Numbered from the stretch's first letter, positions 26,400-36,984 are shown. The stretch: DNA of 64,000 nucleotides from Phocaeicola faecium (GCF_014837055.1 NZ_JACSPQ010000017.1:186001-250000); one strand, 5' to 3'. Numbers and translations are program-made. Notes: a model not told the origin generated them from the sequence alone.

Positions 26400-28688
26400 A
26401 TGGCTAAAATAACAAAAGAAGCTGCCCTGCTGTATCACTCGCAGGGAAAACCGGGAAAAATAGAAGTCGTTCCCACAAAACCTTATCAAACACAACGCGA
26501 CTTGTCATTGGCTTATTCGCCGGGGGTAGCCGAACCGTGTCTGGAAATCCAGAAAGACCCCGAAACGGCTTACGATTATACCGATAAAGGAAACTTGGTG
26601 GCTGTTATCTCAAACGGTACGGCAGTATTGGGACTGGGCGATATAGGAGCAGTGAGCGGTAAGCCTGTTATGGAAGGTAAAGGATTGTTGTTTAAAATCT
26701 ATGCAGGCATCGACGTATTCGATATTGAAGTAAACGAAAAAGACCCGGATAAGTTTATAGAGGCTGTAAAGGCGATTGCTCCTACTTTCGGTGGTATAAA
26801 TTTGGAAGATATCAAGGCGCCGGAGTGCTTTAAGATAGAGCAACGCTTGAAAGAAGAACTGGATATTCCGGTGATGCACGACGACCAGCACGGTACGGCT
26901 ATCATCTCAAGCGCCGGACTGGTGAACGCTTTGGAAGTAGCCGGTAAGAAGATAGAAGATGTAAAGATTGTAGTGAACGGAGCCGGAGCATCGGCCATTT
27001 CATGTACGAAATTGTATCTGTCGCTCGGTGCACGTTTGGAGAATGTGGTAATGCTGGACAGTAAAGGTGTTATCTCAAAACAGCGTACCGACCTGAACGA
27101 ACAGAAGAAGTTCTTTGCAACCGACCGCACCGACATCCACACGCTGGCAGAAGCCATCAAAGGTGCCGACGTATTCCTCGGTTTGTCGAAAGGTAACGTT
27201 TTGACGCAAGATATGGTGCGCAGCATGGCAGACCATCCGATTGTGTTCGCGCTGGCTAATCCTACTCCGGAAATCTCTTACGAGGATGCGATGGCTTCCC
27301 GTCCCGATGTATTGATGTCAACCGGACGTTCCGACTATCCGAACCAGATTAATAATGTAATCGGATTCCCGTACATTTTCCGTGGAGCATTGGATACACG
27401 TGCAAAAGCTATCAATGAAGAAATGAAATTGGCTGCCGTACGCGCCATCGCTGGATTGGCTAAAAAGCCCGTCCCCGACGTAGTGAATGCAGCTTATCAT
27501 GTTAATAACCTGACGTTCGGCCCGGACTATTTTATCCCGAAACCGGTAGACCCGCGCTTGATAACCGAAGTGTCAATGGCGGTAGCCAAAGCTGCGATGG
27601 ATTCAGGCGTAGCGCGTAAGCAGATTACCGACTGGAACGGTTACAAGAATCATTTGCGCGAGTTGATGGGACAGGAAAACAAGCTGACTCGTCAACTGTA
27701 TGAAACGGCTCGTCAAGACCCGCAGCGTGTGGTATTTGCCGAAGGCATCCACCCCAACATGCTGAAAGCCGCTGTCGAAGCTAAGGCGGAAGGTATCTGT
27801 AACCCGATTTTGCTGGGCAACGAAGAGCGCATCGAGAAGCTGGCCAAAGAGTTGGATTTGAATCTGGAAGGCATCGAAATCGTAAACTTGCGCCACGACC
27901 GCGAGGCTGAACGCCGTGAACGTTATGCACGTATTCTTTGCGAAAAGCGTGCCCGCGAAGGTGCCAACTATCAGGAAGCTAACGATAAGATGTTCGAACG
28001 CAACTACTTCGGTATGATGATGGTTGAAACGGGAGAAGCAGATGCTTTCGTAACCGGACTGTACACGAAGTATTCGAATACCATCAAAGTAGCGAAAGAA
28101 GTAATTGGTATCCAGCCGGAGTATAAACACTTCGGTACGATGCACATCCTGAATTCAAAGAAAGGAACTTACTTCATTGCCGATACGTTGATTAACCGCC
28201 ACCCCGATACCGATACGCTGATTGATATCGCTAAATTGTCGGCAAAGGCAGTACGTTTCTTCAATCAAGAACCGGTGATGGCTATGCTTTCTTATTCAAA
28301 CTTCGGTTCAGATGCAGAAGGAAGTCCGGCAAAGGTACACGAAGCGGTAGATTACATGCACCGTACTTATCCCGAACTTGCTATCGATGGTGAAATGCAA
28401 GTGAAATTTGCGCTCGACAATAACTTGCGTGACGAGAAATATCCGTTTACCCGTTTGAAAGGCAAAGAAGTCAATACGCTGGTATTCCCCAATCTGACTT
28501 CTGCCAATGCTACTTACCAGCTTATCCAAAACATGAGTGAAACAGAAGTGATTGGCCCGATTCAGATGGGATTGAACAAACCGATTCACTTTACCGACAT
28601 CGAAAGCTCAGTGCGTGACATTGTAAACATCACAGCCATTGCCTGCATTGACGCCATCGTTGCAAAGAAAATGAAAGGTAACGAGTAA
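26400..28688 (+). CDS. maeB: NADP-dependent malic enzyme with phosphotransacetylase-like domain
   Basis: Oxidatively decarboxylates malate to pyruvate with NADP. The N-terminal malic domain contains [12 protein letters not shown] and [18 protein letters not shown], and the NAD(P) site is [20 protein letters not shown]. From about residue 430 a phosphate acetyltransferase-like domain follows ([18 protein letters not shown] to the end), which in this class regulates by acetyl-CoA. The 762-residue length matches large MaeB enzymes. It is monocistronic by context: its own -7 element lies upstream and an inverted repeat downstream. The next enzyme gene is gdhA, an arrangement known in Bacteroides. 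Confidence 0.95.
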   Translation: MAKITKEAALLYHSQGKPGKIEVVPTKPYQTQRDLSLAYSPGVAEPCLEIQKDPETAYDYTDKGNLVAVISNGTAVLGLGDIGAVSGKPVMEGKGLLFKIYAGIDVFDIEVNEKDPDKFIEAVKAIAPTFGGINLEDIKAPECFKIEQRLKEELDIPVMHDDQHGTAIISSAGLVNALEVAGKKIEDVKIVVNGAGASAISCTKLYLSLGARLENVVMLDSKGVISKQRTDLNEQKKFFATDRTDIHTLAEAIKGADVFLGLSKGNVLTQDMVRSMADHPIVFALANPTPEISYEDAMASRPDVLMSTGRSDYPNQINNVIGFPYIFRGALDTRAKAINEEMKLAAVRAIAGLAKKPVPDVVNAAYHVNNLTFGPDYFIPKPVDPRLITEVSMAVAKAAMDSGVARKQITDWNGYKNHLRELMGQENKLTRQLYETARQDPQRVVFAEGIHPNMLKAAVEAKAEGICNPILLGNEERIEKLAKELDLNLEGIEIVNLRHDREAERRERYARILCEKRAREGANYQEANDKMFERNYFGMMMVETGEADAFVTGLYTKYSNTIKVAKEVIGIQPEYKHFGTMHILNSKKGTYFIADTLINRHPDTDTLIDIAKLSAKAVRFFNQEPVMAMLSYSNFGSDAEGSPAKVHEAVDYMHRTYPELAIDGEMQVKFALDNNLRDEKYPFTRLKGKEVNTLVFPNLTSANATYQLIQNMSETEVIGPIQMGLNKPIHFTDIESSVRDIVNITAIACIDAIVAKKMKGNE

Positions 28689-28725
28689 TCTTTATAAATA
28701 TAAAAATAATAGATAAGAATACGGA

Positions 28726-28779
28726 TTGACGCGGATTATGCAGATAAATAGTAATTGCTATCTGTTTAATCTGCGTCAA
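28726..28779 (+). repeat. long inverted repeat after maeB
   Basis: Arms of 21 nt at 28726-28746 and 28759-28779 pair at most positions (arm 1 starts TTGACGCGGATTATG, arm 2 ends TTAATCTGCGTCAA) around a 12-nt loop. It is a probable terminator or REP-like element and is distinct from the AACGC family. From 28989 to 29080 I see nothing else. Confidence 0.6.
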
Positions 28780-28808
28780 TTTGTATTTTATAAAAAGCCT
28801 GTAATTCT

Positions 28809-28988
28809 ATGCGAAAACCACTCAATAATACGCAATGTGTCATTCTTACGCTTTTTTGGGCGGCACTTTGTTTCATCGTTCTTACTTCTGCGTCGCGTAT
28901 TGACGGACCGCTTATTATAACCATTCTTATTTCAGGGGCATTGGTTTTTATTCCTGTCATTAAGTCAATCAAAGGCGGTAGAAAGTAG
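28809..28988 (+). CDS. 59-residue membrane protein, function unknown
   Basis: A short open frame between maeB and gdhA. It encodes a polar N terminus (MRKPLNNTQCV) and two hydrophobic helices (ILTLFWAALCFIVLTSA and PLIITILISGALVFIPVI). These are joined by a short charged turn (SRIDG) and followed by a basic tail (KSIKGGRK). This is a normal design for a small inner-membrane protein with both ends inside. I do not recognise a named family. It has no clear promoter of its own and begins 30 nt past the inverted repeat after maeB. Coding is supported by the helix pattern and the complete frame; conservation was not tested. Confidence 0.6.
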   Translation: MRKPLNNTQCVILTLFWAALCFIVLTSASRIDGPLIITILISGALVFIPVIKSIKGGRK

Positions 28989-29056
28989 CTTTTCTTCAGT
29001 TTCCTCTTGTTTTACTTTGTGTTTTGATACTTTTTTATGATTTTTCTTGAAGAAAT

Positions 29057-29089
29057 GTTGTATAAATAAATTATTATCTATACTTTTGT
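29057..29089 (+). promoter_or_regulatory. promoter of gdhA
   Basis: GTTG at 29057-29060 (near-match to the -33 TTTG), a 20-nt spacer, and TACTTTTGT at 29081-29089 fit the Bacteroidetes promoter pattern. The ATG is 47 nt after the -7 element. Confidence 0.65.
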
Positions 29090-29135
29090 CACATCAAACA
29101 AAGAAAAACAACCAATTTAAAATAAGAGATCCATT

Positions 29136-30470
29136 ATGAATGCAGCTAAAGTTTTAGAAGATCTGAAAAGAAGATTTCCGAATGAACCTGAATATCATCA
29201 GGCAGTTGAAGAAGTGTTAAGCACTATCGAAGAAGAATACAACAAGCATCCCGAATTTGATAAGGTTAATTTGATTGAACGCCTTTGCATTCCTGACCGT
29301 GTTTATCAGTTCCGTGTTACGTGGATGGACGATAAAGGGAATATCCAAACCAATATGGGTTACCGTGTACAGCATAATAACGCCATCGGCCCGTATAAAG
29401 GAGGTATTCGTTTCCATAGTTCTGTAAACTTGGGTATCTTGAAGTTCTTGGCATTCGAACAGACTTTCAAAAACTCTTTGACAACGCTCCCGATGGGTGG
29501 AGGTAAAGGTGGTTCCGATTTCTCACCCCGCGGCAAATCCAATGCCGAAGTAATGCGTTTCTGTCAGGCATTTATGTTGGAATTATGGCGTCATATCGGT
29601 CCGGAAACCGATGTTCCCGCAGGTGATATCGGCGTAGGCGGTCGTGAAGTAGGCTACATGTTCGGTATGTATAAGAAACTGACCCGTGAGTTTAGCGGCG
29701 TATTGACCGGTAAGGGTCGTGAGTTTGGCGGTTCGCTGATTCGTCCGGAAGCTACCGGTTACGGAAACATCTATTTCTTGTTGGAAATGCTGAAAACCCG
29801 CAACATTGACATTCAGGGTAAAACTTGTTTGGTTTCTGGTTCGGGTAACGTTGCGCAATATACGGCAGAAAAACTGATTCAGTTGGGTGCAAAGGTCGTT
29901 ACGATGTCTGATTCTGACGGCTATATTTACGACCCGGATGGCATCGACCGTGAAAAGTTGGATTACATCATGGAACTGAAGAACTTGTACCGCGGACGTA
30001 TCCGCGAATATGCAGAAAAATACGGTTGCAAGTATGTTGCCGGCGCACGTCCGTGGAACGAAAAAGCCGACATCGCACTGCCTTCTGCTACGCAAAACGA
30101 AATTAACGGCGACGATGCCAAAGCATTGGTAGCAAACGGAGTATTCGCTGTGTCTGAAGGTGCCAACATGCCTTCTACTCCCGAAGCAATCCGTGTATTC
30201 CAAGACGCTAAGATATTGTACGCTCCGGGTAAGGCTGCCAACGCCGGCGGTGTTTCTGTATCCGGTTTGGAAATGACTCAGAACTCTATCAAGTTGAGCT
30301 GGAGCCAAGAAGAAGTGGATGAAAAACTGAAGAGCATCATGAAGAATATCCACGAGGCTTGCGTGAAATATGGTACTGAACCCGACGGTTACATCAACTA
30401 CGTGAAGGGTGCTAACGTTGCCGGATTCATGAAGGTAGCCAACGCAATGATGGCTCAGGGCATCGTGTGA
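29136..30470 (+). CDS. gdhA: NADP-specific glutamate dehydrogenase
   Basis: Assimilates ammonia by reductive amination of 2-oxoglutarate. The substrate site is visible in YRVQHNNAIGPYKGGIRFH and LPMGGGKGGSDFSPRGKS, including the catalytic Lys. The dinucleotide site is VSGSGNVAQYTAEKL, and VPAGDIGVGGREVGYMFG is a further family mark. The 444-residue length is that of the hexameric bacterial enzymes. It has its own promoter and terminator. The gene lies 447 nt after maeB with the small membrane protein in between. Confidence 0.97.
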   Translation: MNAAKVLEDLKRRFPNEPEYHQAVEEVLSTIEEEYNKHPEFDKVNLIERLCIPDRVYQFRVTWMDDKGNIQTNMGYRVQHNNAIGPYKGGIRFHSSVNLGILKFLAFEQTFKNSLTTLPMGGGKGGSDFSPRGKSNAEVMRFCQAFMLELWRHIGPETDVPAGDIGVGGREVGYMFGMYKKLTREFSGVLTGKGREFGGSLIRPEATGYGNIYFLLEMLKTRNIDIQGKTCLVSGSGNVAQYTAEKLIQLGAKVVTMSDSDGYIYDPDGIDREKLDYIMELKNLYRGRIREYAEKYGCKYVAGARPWNEKADIALPSATQNEINGDDAKALVANGVFAVSEGANMPSTPEAIRVFQDAKILYAPGKAANAGGVSVSGLEMTQNSIKLSWSQEEVDEKLKSIMKNIHEACVKYGTEPDGYINYVKGANVAGFMKVANAMMAQGIV

Positions 30471-30519
30471 TGAACCGTAACAGATAGTTTCTCGAACATA
30501 TTATTTACTTATCATTTAT

Positions 30520-30571
30520 GCCATCCTGTTTTCGGCGGCTGCGTAAGTCGCGAAAGCAGGGTGGCTTTTTT
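30520..30571 (+). terminator. intrinsic terminator of gdhA
   Basis: GCCATCCTG (30520-30528) pairs with CAGGGTGGC (30557-30565), with one G-T pair, followed by six Ts. It separates gdhA from the convergent DUF2007 gene. Confidence 0.75.
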
Positions 30572-30574
30572 ATT

Positions 30575-30994
30575 TCACTCCTTGCTGTAGCGGGACACGG
30601 GGCGGTCGAAATGCGCTCCGCAGTTCCGGCATACAAATTCCCAATGCTCCGTGCCCGGAGGGGCTGCGGCAAGGGCGGCAATGATTCCGGAGAACAGTGC
30701 CCGCAGCCGATGGCGTTTTTTCAATACAAAACGGATGTCGTCGGAATGACAGCGGGGGCAGTATTTAAGCTGTTCGGGAATCATCTCGTTTCGTTCAAGG
30801 ATTTCCAGTGCACGGCTGTAGTCTGCTTCGTAAACAAAAATATCTACTCCCGCAATCTGGCTGATGGCTCCCCGTAATACGTACGAAGTATTCACATTGT
30901 GAAGCACGGATGGAATGCCTTCATTTTCAAGTGCTCCGCTGATGATTTGGGCTTGGAAGGCATCGTTGCAGGTCATTAATCGGACGGTTCTCAT
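30575..30994 (-). CDS. DUF2007 protein with zinc-ribbon-like cysteines
   Basis: Small protein of the DUF2007 family, annotated elsewhere as a putative signal-transducing protein. The N-terminal domain has VRLMTCNDAFQAQIISGALENE and GVDIFVYEADYSRALEIL. The C-terminal half adds two Cys pairs, CPRC near residue 79 and CRNC near residue 121, that would bind one zinc ion. A hydrophobic stretch (ALFSGIIAALAAAPPG) lies between them. Length 139 is complete. It is transcribed alone on the minus strand and converges with gdhA. No partner or pathway is apparent. Confidence 0.75.
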   Translation of the reverse strand: MRTVRLMTCNDAFQAQIISGALENEGIPSVLHNVNTSYVLRGAISQIAGVDIFVYEADYSRALEILERNEMIPEQLKYCPRCHSDDIRFVLKKRHRLRALFSGIIAALAAAPPGTEHWEFVCRNCGAHFDRPVSRYSKE

Positions 30995-31060
30995 GCTGTG
31001 ATTAGATTAGAAAATAAGGGGTATTTGAGATGTTTACAAATCTACAGAATTTAGGCGAAA

Positions 31061-31144
31061 AACGCAAGCGGATGCGTTCTATAACTTATGCGGATAAACA
31101 ATAGAACGCATCCGCTTGTGTTGGGTAACGCTATGGGTAGCGTT
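31061..31144. terminator. two hairpins of modular repeats downstream of menE, cluster 5
   Basis: A 22-bp stem with a single G-T type mismatch joins 31061-31082 (AACGCAAGCGGATGCGTT start) to 31101-31122. A second hairpin AACGCTA-TGGG-TAGCGTT is at 31127-31144 with flanking Ts on the plus strand. Both lie immediately past the menE stop on the minus strand, so they probably end the menaquinone transcript. Confidence 0.75.
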
Positions 31145-31146
31145 TT

Positions 31147-32271
31147 TCAGTCTTTGCCGATGGGGTTTTGAGGGGCTGAGGCAGCTATTTTTTTCGCTGT
31201 GGCACGGTCGGGTTTTCCTGTTCCCGTTTGCGGCAATCGGGTTATGCACACCGTTTGCTTGGGACGCCAATAAGCCGGAAGCGTTTCAACCGCCTGCTGG
31301 ATAGCCGGACTGTCGGGAGCAAAGTTTTCAACCAACAGCACGATGCGTTCACCGAATTTGGCGTCGGGTGCCGAAGTCACCATAAACGGGCAGGGAAGCA
31401 GCGGGCGCAGCGACGCTTCCACCTGCTCGATTTGCACTTTCACGCCTCCCGTGTTCACGGTATTGTCTTTACGCCCTAATATGCGGAATTGCCCGCGCGC
31501 GTTAAACTCCACGATGTCGTTTGTTATCAGTAGCTCCGGGTTGACCAACGGGGCATGGATGGCAAGCGTATGGTCGGGTGTGAGGCGGACATCCACATTC
31601 GAGAAAGGCGTGTACCATTCCGATGCTTCTTCGCCATTCAGTCTCCGCAGAGCGATGTGCGAAAGCGTTTCGGTCATGCCGTAGGTACTCCATACCGCGT
31701 GAGGAAACGACTTCAATGCCTTGCCCAACGCTTCGTCGATGGCTCCGCCGCCGATAATCAGGTGGCGCACATCCATCAGCCGCTTCCGTTCCTCGTCCGT
31801 TTGCAGGCTGTTGAATACCTGCATCGGAATCATGGCAGAAAACACGGGTATCTCGCCGATAGCCTGCATCGGGTGTCCGCACGGAGTGACCGGAAGGAGG
31901 TTCAGCCCTGCCACGAGCGAGCGTACCACCACCATTTTCCCCGCGATGTACTTCAGCGGCATACACAGCATGGCGGAGTCACCGTGCCGAAGTCCGAGGA
32001 AATCGACCGTCAGCATGGCGGAGTTCATCATCCGATGCTTCTCTACCCGAAGCGGTTTGGGCGCACCCGTCGAGCCGGAAGTGTGTACCGTCAGTCGGTC
32101 ATCATCGTTAAACCACTCGGCAAGGAATTCGGCAACTTCGGCATAGAAGCTGTCCGTTCCGTAACGTCGGCGGAAGTCGGCAAGCATTTCTCCGGCGCAG
32201 TAATCCGCATCGTAAACCGTTCCGTCGATGGTAATAGTCTGTTGCTTAATGTCTGTAATAAACATATCCAT
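31147..32271 (-). CDS. menE: o-succinylbenzoate-CoA ligase
   Basis: Activates o-succinylbenzoate with CoA and ATP in menaquinone biosynthesis. The ANL-family phosphate loop is VHTSGSTGAPKPL, followed by AVWSTYGMTETLSHIAL and the hinge segment ILGRKDNTVNTGGVKV. The C-terminal lid Lys motif is TGTGKPDR. At 374 residues it is short for the ANL superfamily but normal for Bacteroidetes MenE. It is last in the operon, starting 11 nt after menC. Its stop is next to repeat hairpins. Codon use matches its neighbours. Confidence 0.92.
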   Translation of the reverse strand: MDMFITDIKQQTITIDGTVYDADYCAGEMLADFRRRYGTDSFYAEVAEFLAEWFNDDDRLTVHTSGSTGAPKPLRVEKHRMMNSAMLTVDFLGLRHGDSAMLCMPLKYIAGKMVVVRSLVAGLNLLPVTPCGHPMQAIGEIPVFSAMIPMQVFNSLQTDEERKRLMDVRHLIIGGGAIDEALGKALKSFPHAVWSTYGMTETLSHIALRRLNGEEASEWYTPFSNVDVRLTPDHTLAIHAPLVNPELLITNDIVEFNARGQFRILGRKDNTVNTGGVKVQIEQVEASLRPLLPCPFMVTSAPDAKFGERIVLLVENFAPDSPAIQQAVETLPAYWRPKQTVCITRLPQTGTGKPDRATAKKIAASAPQNPIGKD

Positions 32272-32282
32272 ACCGCTTCCGG

Positions 32283-33338
32283 TTAAAGGTTAAGGAACTG
32301 CTTTAAGTCTGGTTCGGGTTCTTCCGGATGAAACCAGAGGCAATCGCCCTCGATGTGAAGCGGATAATCTACATTGTCGGTAAAGAGCAATCCCGTGCCC
32401 AAGCCTTGAGGAATAGACGGGTGAAGCGTGGCACACCATTGAGCAATGGCGTTCAGCCCCACGTTCGACTCTAATGCCGAGGTAATCCATGAGCTGATTC
32501 CCCGTGCTTCAGCCAGCTCAATCCACTCTTTCGCCCCGTAAATTCCCCCGTGCAAGGAAGGTTTCAGGATGATGTATTGCGGACGAATCGTTTCCAGCAA
32601 TTCGATTTTCCGCTGACGCTCGTTCACACCGATAAGTTCCTCATCCAAAGCGATGGGGAAAGGAGCGGCTTCACACAGTCGGCTCATCGCCTCCCACTGC
32701 CCGGCGCGAATCGGTTGCTCGATGGAATGAAGATGAAAACGGTTCAGTTCATTCAACTTGCGCGGAGCATCCTCCGGCGAGAAAGCCCCGTTCGCATCAA
32801 CCCGCAGTTCGATTTCTTCCGGCGAAAAATGTTGGCGGATATGGTGGAGCAATTCCAGTTCCTTGTCAAAATCAATGGCCCCAATCTTTACTTTGATGCA
32901 CCGGAATCCCAAGCGCATCTTTTCCTCAATGCGTCGGTACATCTCATCGAAGTTCCCCATCCAGATAAGCCCGTTGATAGGAATCCCCTCCGTTCCGGCT
33001 GAAAAGGGTGTCTGGAAGAAGCGCAGACTTCCGGCATGAAGGTGCAGAAATGCCGTTTCCATCCCGAAGAGCATCGACGGATAAGGGCGGAATGCCTCGT
33101 AATCAATGCCCGCTTTCTGCTCTACGTCACGACATAATCGCGACAATATCTGTTCGTATTCCGGCACGGCATCGCAACTCAAATCGGGCAGGGGCGCACA
33201 TTCACCCACTCCGTAACGCCCCGTTTCCGTATCGGTAACCCAAAGATACCATACCCGGCGCGTATGATAAACCCCGCGCGACGTGCCTGCCGGTTGCTTG
33301 AAATGCAGTGTGCGGGGAATGATTTCAATATGATACAT
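32283..33338 (-). CDS. menC: o-succinylbenzoate synthase
   Basis: Dehydrates SHCHC to o-succinylbenzoate; enolase-superfamily enzyme. The barrel shows the Lys of CIKVKIGAIDF, then metal ligands Asp (RVDANGAF), Glu (HSIEQPI) and Asp (IALDEELIG), and the second Lys in YIILKPSLHGG. ATG at 33338 is preferred over an in-frame TTG at 33347. It gives 351 residues, and the gene begins 12 nt after the menB stop. Position between menB and menE confirms the assignment. Confidence 0.93.
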   Translation of the reverse strand: MYHIEIIPRTLHFKQPAGTSRGVYHTRRVWYLWVTDTETGRYGVGECAPLPDLSCDAVPEYEQILSRLCRDVEQKAGIDYEAFRPYPSMLFGMETAFLHLHAGSLRFFQTPFSAGTEGIPINGLIWMGNFDEMYRRIEEKMRLGFRCIKVKIGAIDFDKELELLHHIRQHFSPEEIELRVDANGAFSPEDAPRKLNELNRFHLHSIEQPIRAGQWEAMSRLCEAAPFPIALDEELIGVNERQRKIELLETIRPQYIILKPSLHGGIYGAKEWIELAEARGISSWITSALESNVGLNAIAQWCATLHPSIPQGLGTGLLFTDNVDYPLHIEGDCLWFHPEEPEPDLKQFLNL

Positions 33339-33350
33339 GGAAGACAAACA

Positions 33351-34166
33351 TTAAGGGAATTTCGGATATTTCGACCAGTCGGGTTTCCGTTTCTCAAGGA
33401 AAGCGTGTCCGCCCTCTTGTGCCTCCTCGGTCATGTAGTAAAGCATGGTAGCATCTCCCGCCAATTCCTGTATGCCTGCCTGTCCGTCGAGTTCGGCATT
33501 CAGCCCGGCTTTAATCATGCGTAAGGCAAGCGGACTGTGTTGCATCATTGTCTCTGCCCATTCTACCACCTCGTCTTCCAGACGGTCGAACGGAACCACC
33601 TTGTTTACAAGCCCCATTTCGAGTGCCTCTTGCGCCGAATACTGCCGGCAGAGAAACCATATTTCGCGTGCCTTTTTCTGTCCCACGATACGGGCAAGGT
33701 AAGAAGACCCGAATCCGGCATCGAAACTGCCCACGCGCGGACCCGTTTGTCCGAAGATGGCGTTCTCGGAAGCAATCGTCAGGTCGCAGACCACGTGAAG
33801 CACGTGACCGCCTCCGATGGCATATCCGTTTACCATCGCGATAACCGGTTTCGGGAGCGAACGTATCTGCTTCTGTACGTCTAACACATTCAGGCGCGGA
33901 ACACCGTCGGTTCCCACGTATCCGCCGTGGCCTTTTACGTGCATGTCTCCTCCCGAACAAAAGGCTTTGTCGCCCGCTCCGGTCAATACCACTACATTGA
34001 TGTCTTGACACTCACGGCAATAATACAGCGCATCGCTGATTTCGGCAGTGGTTTTCGGAGTGAACGCATTGCGGTAGCGCGGACGGTTGATGGTTATTTT
34101 CGCTATCCCGTTATAAAAATCGAAAAGAATATCTTCGTATTCTTTAATGGTTTTCCATTCTCTCAT
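33351..34166 (-). CDS. menB: 1,4-dihydroxy-2-naphthoyl-CoA synthase
   Basis: Crotonase-fold enzyme that closes the second ring of the naphthoate in menaquinone synthesis. Motifs include [52 protein letters not shown] and [20 protein letters not shown], and the protein ends WSKYPKFP as MenB usually does. The ATG at 34166 is used; an in-frame TTG lies six bases upstream. Predicted length is 271. It follows menD by 18 nt. Confidence 0.96.
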   Translation of the reverse strand: MREWKTIKEYEDILFDFYNGIAKITINRPRYRNAFTPKTTAEISDALYYCRECQDINVVVLTGAGDKAFCSGGDMHVKGHGGYVGTDGVPRLNVLDVQKQIRSLPKPVIAMVNGYAIGGGHVLHVVCDLTIASENAIFGQTGPRVGSFDAGFGSSYLARIVGQKKAREIWFLCRQYSAQEALEMGLVNKVVPFDRLEDEVVEWAETMMQHSPLALRMIKAGLNAELDGQAGIQELAGDATMLYYMTEEAQEGGHAFLEKRKPDWSKYPKFP

Positions 34167-34184
34167 AATCAAAGTTCAATTCGT

Positions 34185-35846
34185 TTATTTTAGGTTGTGA
34201 TAATATTCTTTGAGCAATTCTACGTCGGCAGCTTTGTCGGTAAATACCTCAAGCAACATCGGGCGTTGGGTAATCGAGGGCTGGGTAAACTGTTCGGCAG
34301 CCGTCGTTAATTCGTCAGCGTTATGTGCCGCAAGGTATTCAAATCCGCAGTCTTCCGCCCAAGCGCGAGCCGACGTCCGGTGGGTGGCCGTAACGAAGCG
34401 GCGGGCATTCTCGTGCAGTTCCAGTCCGGGGAGTGCGTGGAATATCTCGCCTCCGCTGTTGTTCAGCAACAGGATACGCAGGTTAGCCCCGTAATTCGGA
34501 TTCCAAAGCGCATTCATGTCGTAGAAGAAACTTAAATCGCCGATGAAGATAAAGTTCAGTTTCTCTGAAGCAGCGGCATATCCCACGGCGGTAGAGAGCG
34601 AACCTTCGATTCCGTTCGTGCCTCGGTTGGATAACACTTCCACTTCTTCAGGCAAGTTGAACAGTTGTGCATAACGTACAGCCGAACTGTTTGCCAAATG
34701 TAAAGCGCAAGGAGCAGGCAACCGACGCATTACTTCGCCTATGGCACTCATCTCTGAATACGGGAAAGATGCCTGCGGAATAGCTTTCGACAATGTTTCC
34801 CATTGGCGCGGGTATTCGGGCGTGCGGGTATTCATCATCGGAGCAATCTTTTCAAGAAACTCAAACGGGTCTATCTCTATTACCGTGGTGAGTGAACCGA
34901 ACAGGTCTACTACCTCACCGTCAGCCGATATGTGCCAGTGTTCTACGGGCGGATGACGGCGGAGGAACTTTTTCAATCGCTTCGAGATAATGTGTCCGCC
35001 GTAAGTGATAAGCAGTTCGGGACGCATTTTCTGCTGCGCTTCAAAGTCCATCGAGCACAGTAACGGTTCGATGTTACGTATAGGGATTCCCGGAATGGTG
35101 CGGTTACTGATGTTTTCCGTAAACCAAGCGAAGTGCTTGTAAAGCATTTTGATGTATCGCTTGTCGAACAGGTATATCAGATTCATCTGCCCCACCACCA
35201 TCATACGTCGCTGATACTTGTTCAGTCGGTCGATGAGCGGTTGATAATCTTTGTCGTAGATGTTGAGTCCCTGATAGCGGGTAATGACACGCGCTTCGGG
35301 CAACTCGCTGACTGGAAGTTTGAAGAACGGTTCGCTTATGGGCACATTGATATGTACCGGTCCTTTTCCGTGGTGATTTAATTCCAGCAACGCTTCATTG
35401 ATAAGCCGGTTACAATACCATTCATCCTCATCGGTTGTTACTTCGGGAAGGTTTACCGATTTTTTTACCAGCGAACCGAATACTCCCGGTTGAGGCAAAG
35501 TCTGTCCGTCCATTTGCCCGATCCATGCTCCGGGGCGGTCTGCCGAGATAACTATCAGCGGAACTTGTTGATAAAATGCTTCGGCAACAGCCGGATGCAG
35601 ATTCAGCAATGCCGTTCCCGACGTGCAGCAGACGGCGGCGGGTGTACCTCCGTGAAGGGCAAGTCCCAACGCAAAAAATCCCGCACTCCGTTCGTCGGTC
35701 ACCGGGTAGCACGTAAATTCCGGTACGTTGGCAAGCGTTTGTACCAACGGAATGTTTCGGCTTCCGGGACAGAGAACTATTTTATGTACGCCGTGAGCTT
35801 TCAGAAGGGCGGCAAGTTGAAGTATGCTTTTCTTGTCGGTATACAT
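34185..35846 (-). CDS. menD: SEPHCHC synthase (MenD)
   Basis: Thiamine-diphosphate enzyme that adds succinyl semialdehyde to isochorismate, the first committed step of the classical menaquinone route. The N-terminal substrate and cofactor region reads [17 protein letters not shown] and [15 protein letters not shown], followed by [16 protein letters not shown]. The ThDP/Mg site is in the C-terminal third ([36 protein letters not shown]). At 553 residues it is standard. It begins 16 nt after the menF stop in the same operon. Confidence 0.96.
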   Translation of the reverse strand: MYTDKKSILQLAALLKAHGVHKIVLCPGSRNIPLVQTLANVPEFTCYPVTDERSAGFFALGLALHGGTPAAVCCTSGTALLNLHPAVAEAFYQQVPLIVISADRPGAWIGQMDGQTLPQPGVFGSLVKKSVNLPEVTTDEDEWYCNRLINEALLELNHHGKGPVHINVPISEPFFKLPVSELPEARVITRYQGLNIYDKDYQPLIDRLNKYQRRMMVVGQMNLIYLFDKRYIKMLYKHFAWFTENISNRTIPGIPIRNIEPLLCSMDFEAQQKMRPELLITYGGHIISKRLKKFLRRHPPVEHWHISADGEVVDLFGSLTTVIEIDPFEFLEKIAPMMNTRTPEYPRQWETLSKAIPQASFPYSEMSAIGEVMRRLPAPCALHLANSSAVRYAQLFNLPEEVEVLSNRGTNGIEGSLSTAVGYAAASEKLNFIFIGDLSFFYDMNALWNPNYGANLRILLLNNSGGEIFHALPGLELHENARRFVTATHRTSARAWAEDCGFEYLAAHNADELTTAAEQFTQPSITQRPMLLEVFTDKAADVELLKEYYHNLK

Positions 35847-35862
35847 AGCTGTATGAAAGGTA

Positions 35863-36984
35863 TTATTGAATGATTTGCTTCATGGTATTCATCTTGTGGC
35901 GGGTTTCTTCCCATTCCGTATCGGCTGTCGACGACGGGAGTATGCCTCCTCCGGCATAGAGTGTGGTCTGTGCGTTGTGGATGTACATACAGCGCAGGTT
36001 GACGTACAGCGTGGTGTGTCCCTGCGAGTCGAGCCATCCGATGATTCCCGAATAGTAACTGCGGTCATAGCCTTCGTTTTCGGGAATGAACTCGTAGGCA
36101 GCCTGTTTCGGCAAGCCACATACGGCAGGAGTGGGATGAAGTTCGCTCAGGATGTCGCCCAAGTTGTCCGTATTCTTCAAACAGAAATGGAAGTCGGTTT
36201 TCAAGTGAACCAACTGTCCGGCACGGGCGGTGTACGGACCTTTTTCGGTGAGCTTCGAACCGAATTTTTTTATCGTTTTACGCAGGTATTCGCTTACGAA
36301 AGCCTGCTCTTCGCGGTTCTTGTCACTCCAGTTTTCGGGCATCACTTCGCCTTCCATCGGCATCGTTCCGGCGAGCGATACCGTATGCCATTGGTTATCC
36401 TGCCCGCTCAGTATGATTTCCGGCGTGCTGCCTATCCACGTTCCGGTGATGGGAGTGTGGGTAAGCGATATCATCATACGCGGATAGCTGTTACAAGCAT
36501 TGATGAACGCCCGGAGCGGTGAAAAGTTTTCCGGCAAATCGAGCGTTTCGTTTCGTGAAAGCACCAACTTTTTAAACGTCCCCTCGCGTAACGGAACGAT
36601 GAAACGATTAAACGCTTCGGTATAATTTTTCTTTCCGTGGGCAGTGCCCGTGTGTATGGTCTCTGCGGTTTCGGCTGACCGGATGAGGCTGCTGTCTGTA
36701 TTCAAGTGTTGAAGAACCTCTTCTATTTGTTCCCACTCGCGTGCCGTGTGGTCGGGGCGGATGATAACCCCCGGATGCTCCGGGCTGTAACGGAAAGGAG
36801 CAAGGACAAATCCGGTCTTTCCGTTCAGTTCGCTTAAATCTTCAAAAGTTTCTACTTCCTCGGTTTCGTTCTGAAGAATTAAAATCGGCTCGTCTGTCCA
36901 CGGCAAACGGTAGATGGCGAAACAGACGTGGCTTTGCGTCAGCCTGTCTATCAGTTGGTGTAATTTGGTTTCAGGTATGTTCAT
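35863..36984 (-). CDS. menF: isochorismate synthase
   Basis: Converts chorismate to isochorismate for menaquinone. The chorismate-binding fold is clear from [52 protein letters not shown] and [19 protein letters not shown]. Its 373 residues are at the short end of the family but cover the whole catalytic domain. The start overlaps the preceding thioesterase stop by four bases (ATGA), implying coupling. A salicylate or siderophore synthase is unlikely because the rest of the men genes follow. Confidence 0.94.
   Translation of the reverse strand: MNIPETKLHQLIDRLTQSHVCFAIYRLPWTDEPILILQNETEEVETFEDLSELNGKTGFVLAPFRYSPEHPGVIIRPDHTAREWEQIEEVLQHLNTDSSLIRSAETAETIHTGTAHGKKNYTEAFNRFIVPLREGTFKKLVLSRNETLDLPENFSPLRAFINACNSYPRMMISLTHTPITGTWIGSTPEIILSGQDNQWHTVSLAGTMPMEGEVMPENWSDKNREEQAFVSEYLRKTIKKFGSKLTEKGPYTARAGQLVHLKTDFHFCLKNTDNLGDILSELHPTPAVCGLPKQAAYEFIPENEGYDRSYYSGIIGWLDSQGHTTLYVNLRCMYIHNAQTTLYAGGGILPSSTADTEWEETRHKMNTMKQIIQ

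Noticed and set aside
29583-30353. 256-codon minus-strand frame
   Set aside because: Antisense to gdhA, with no domain and no promoter.
31555-32286. 243-codon plus-strand frame
   Set aside because: Antisense to menE, which has all ANL motifs.
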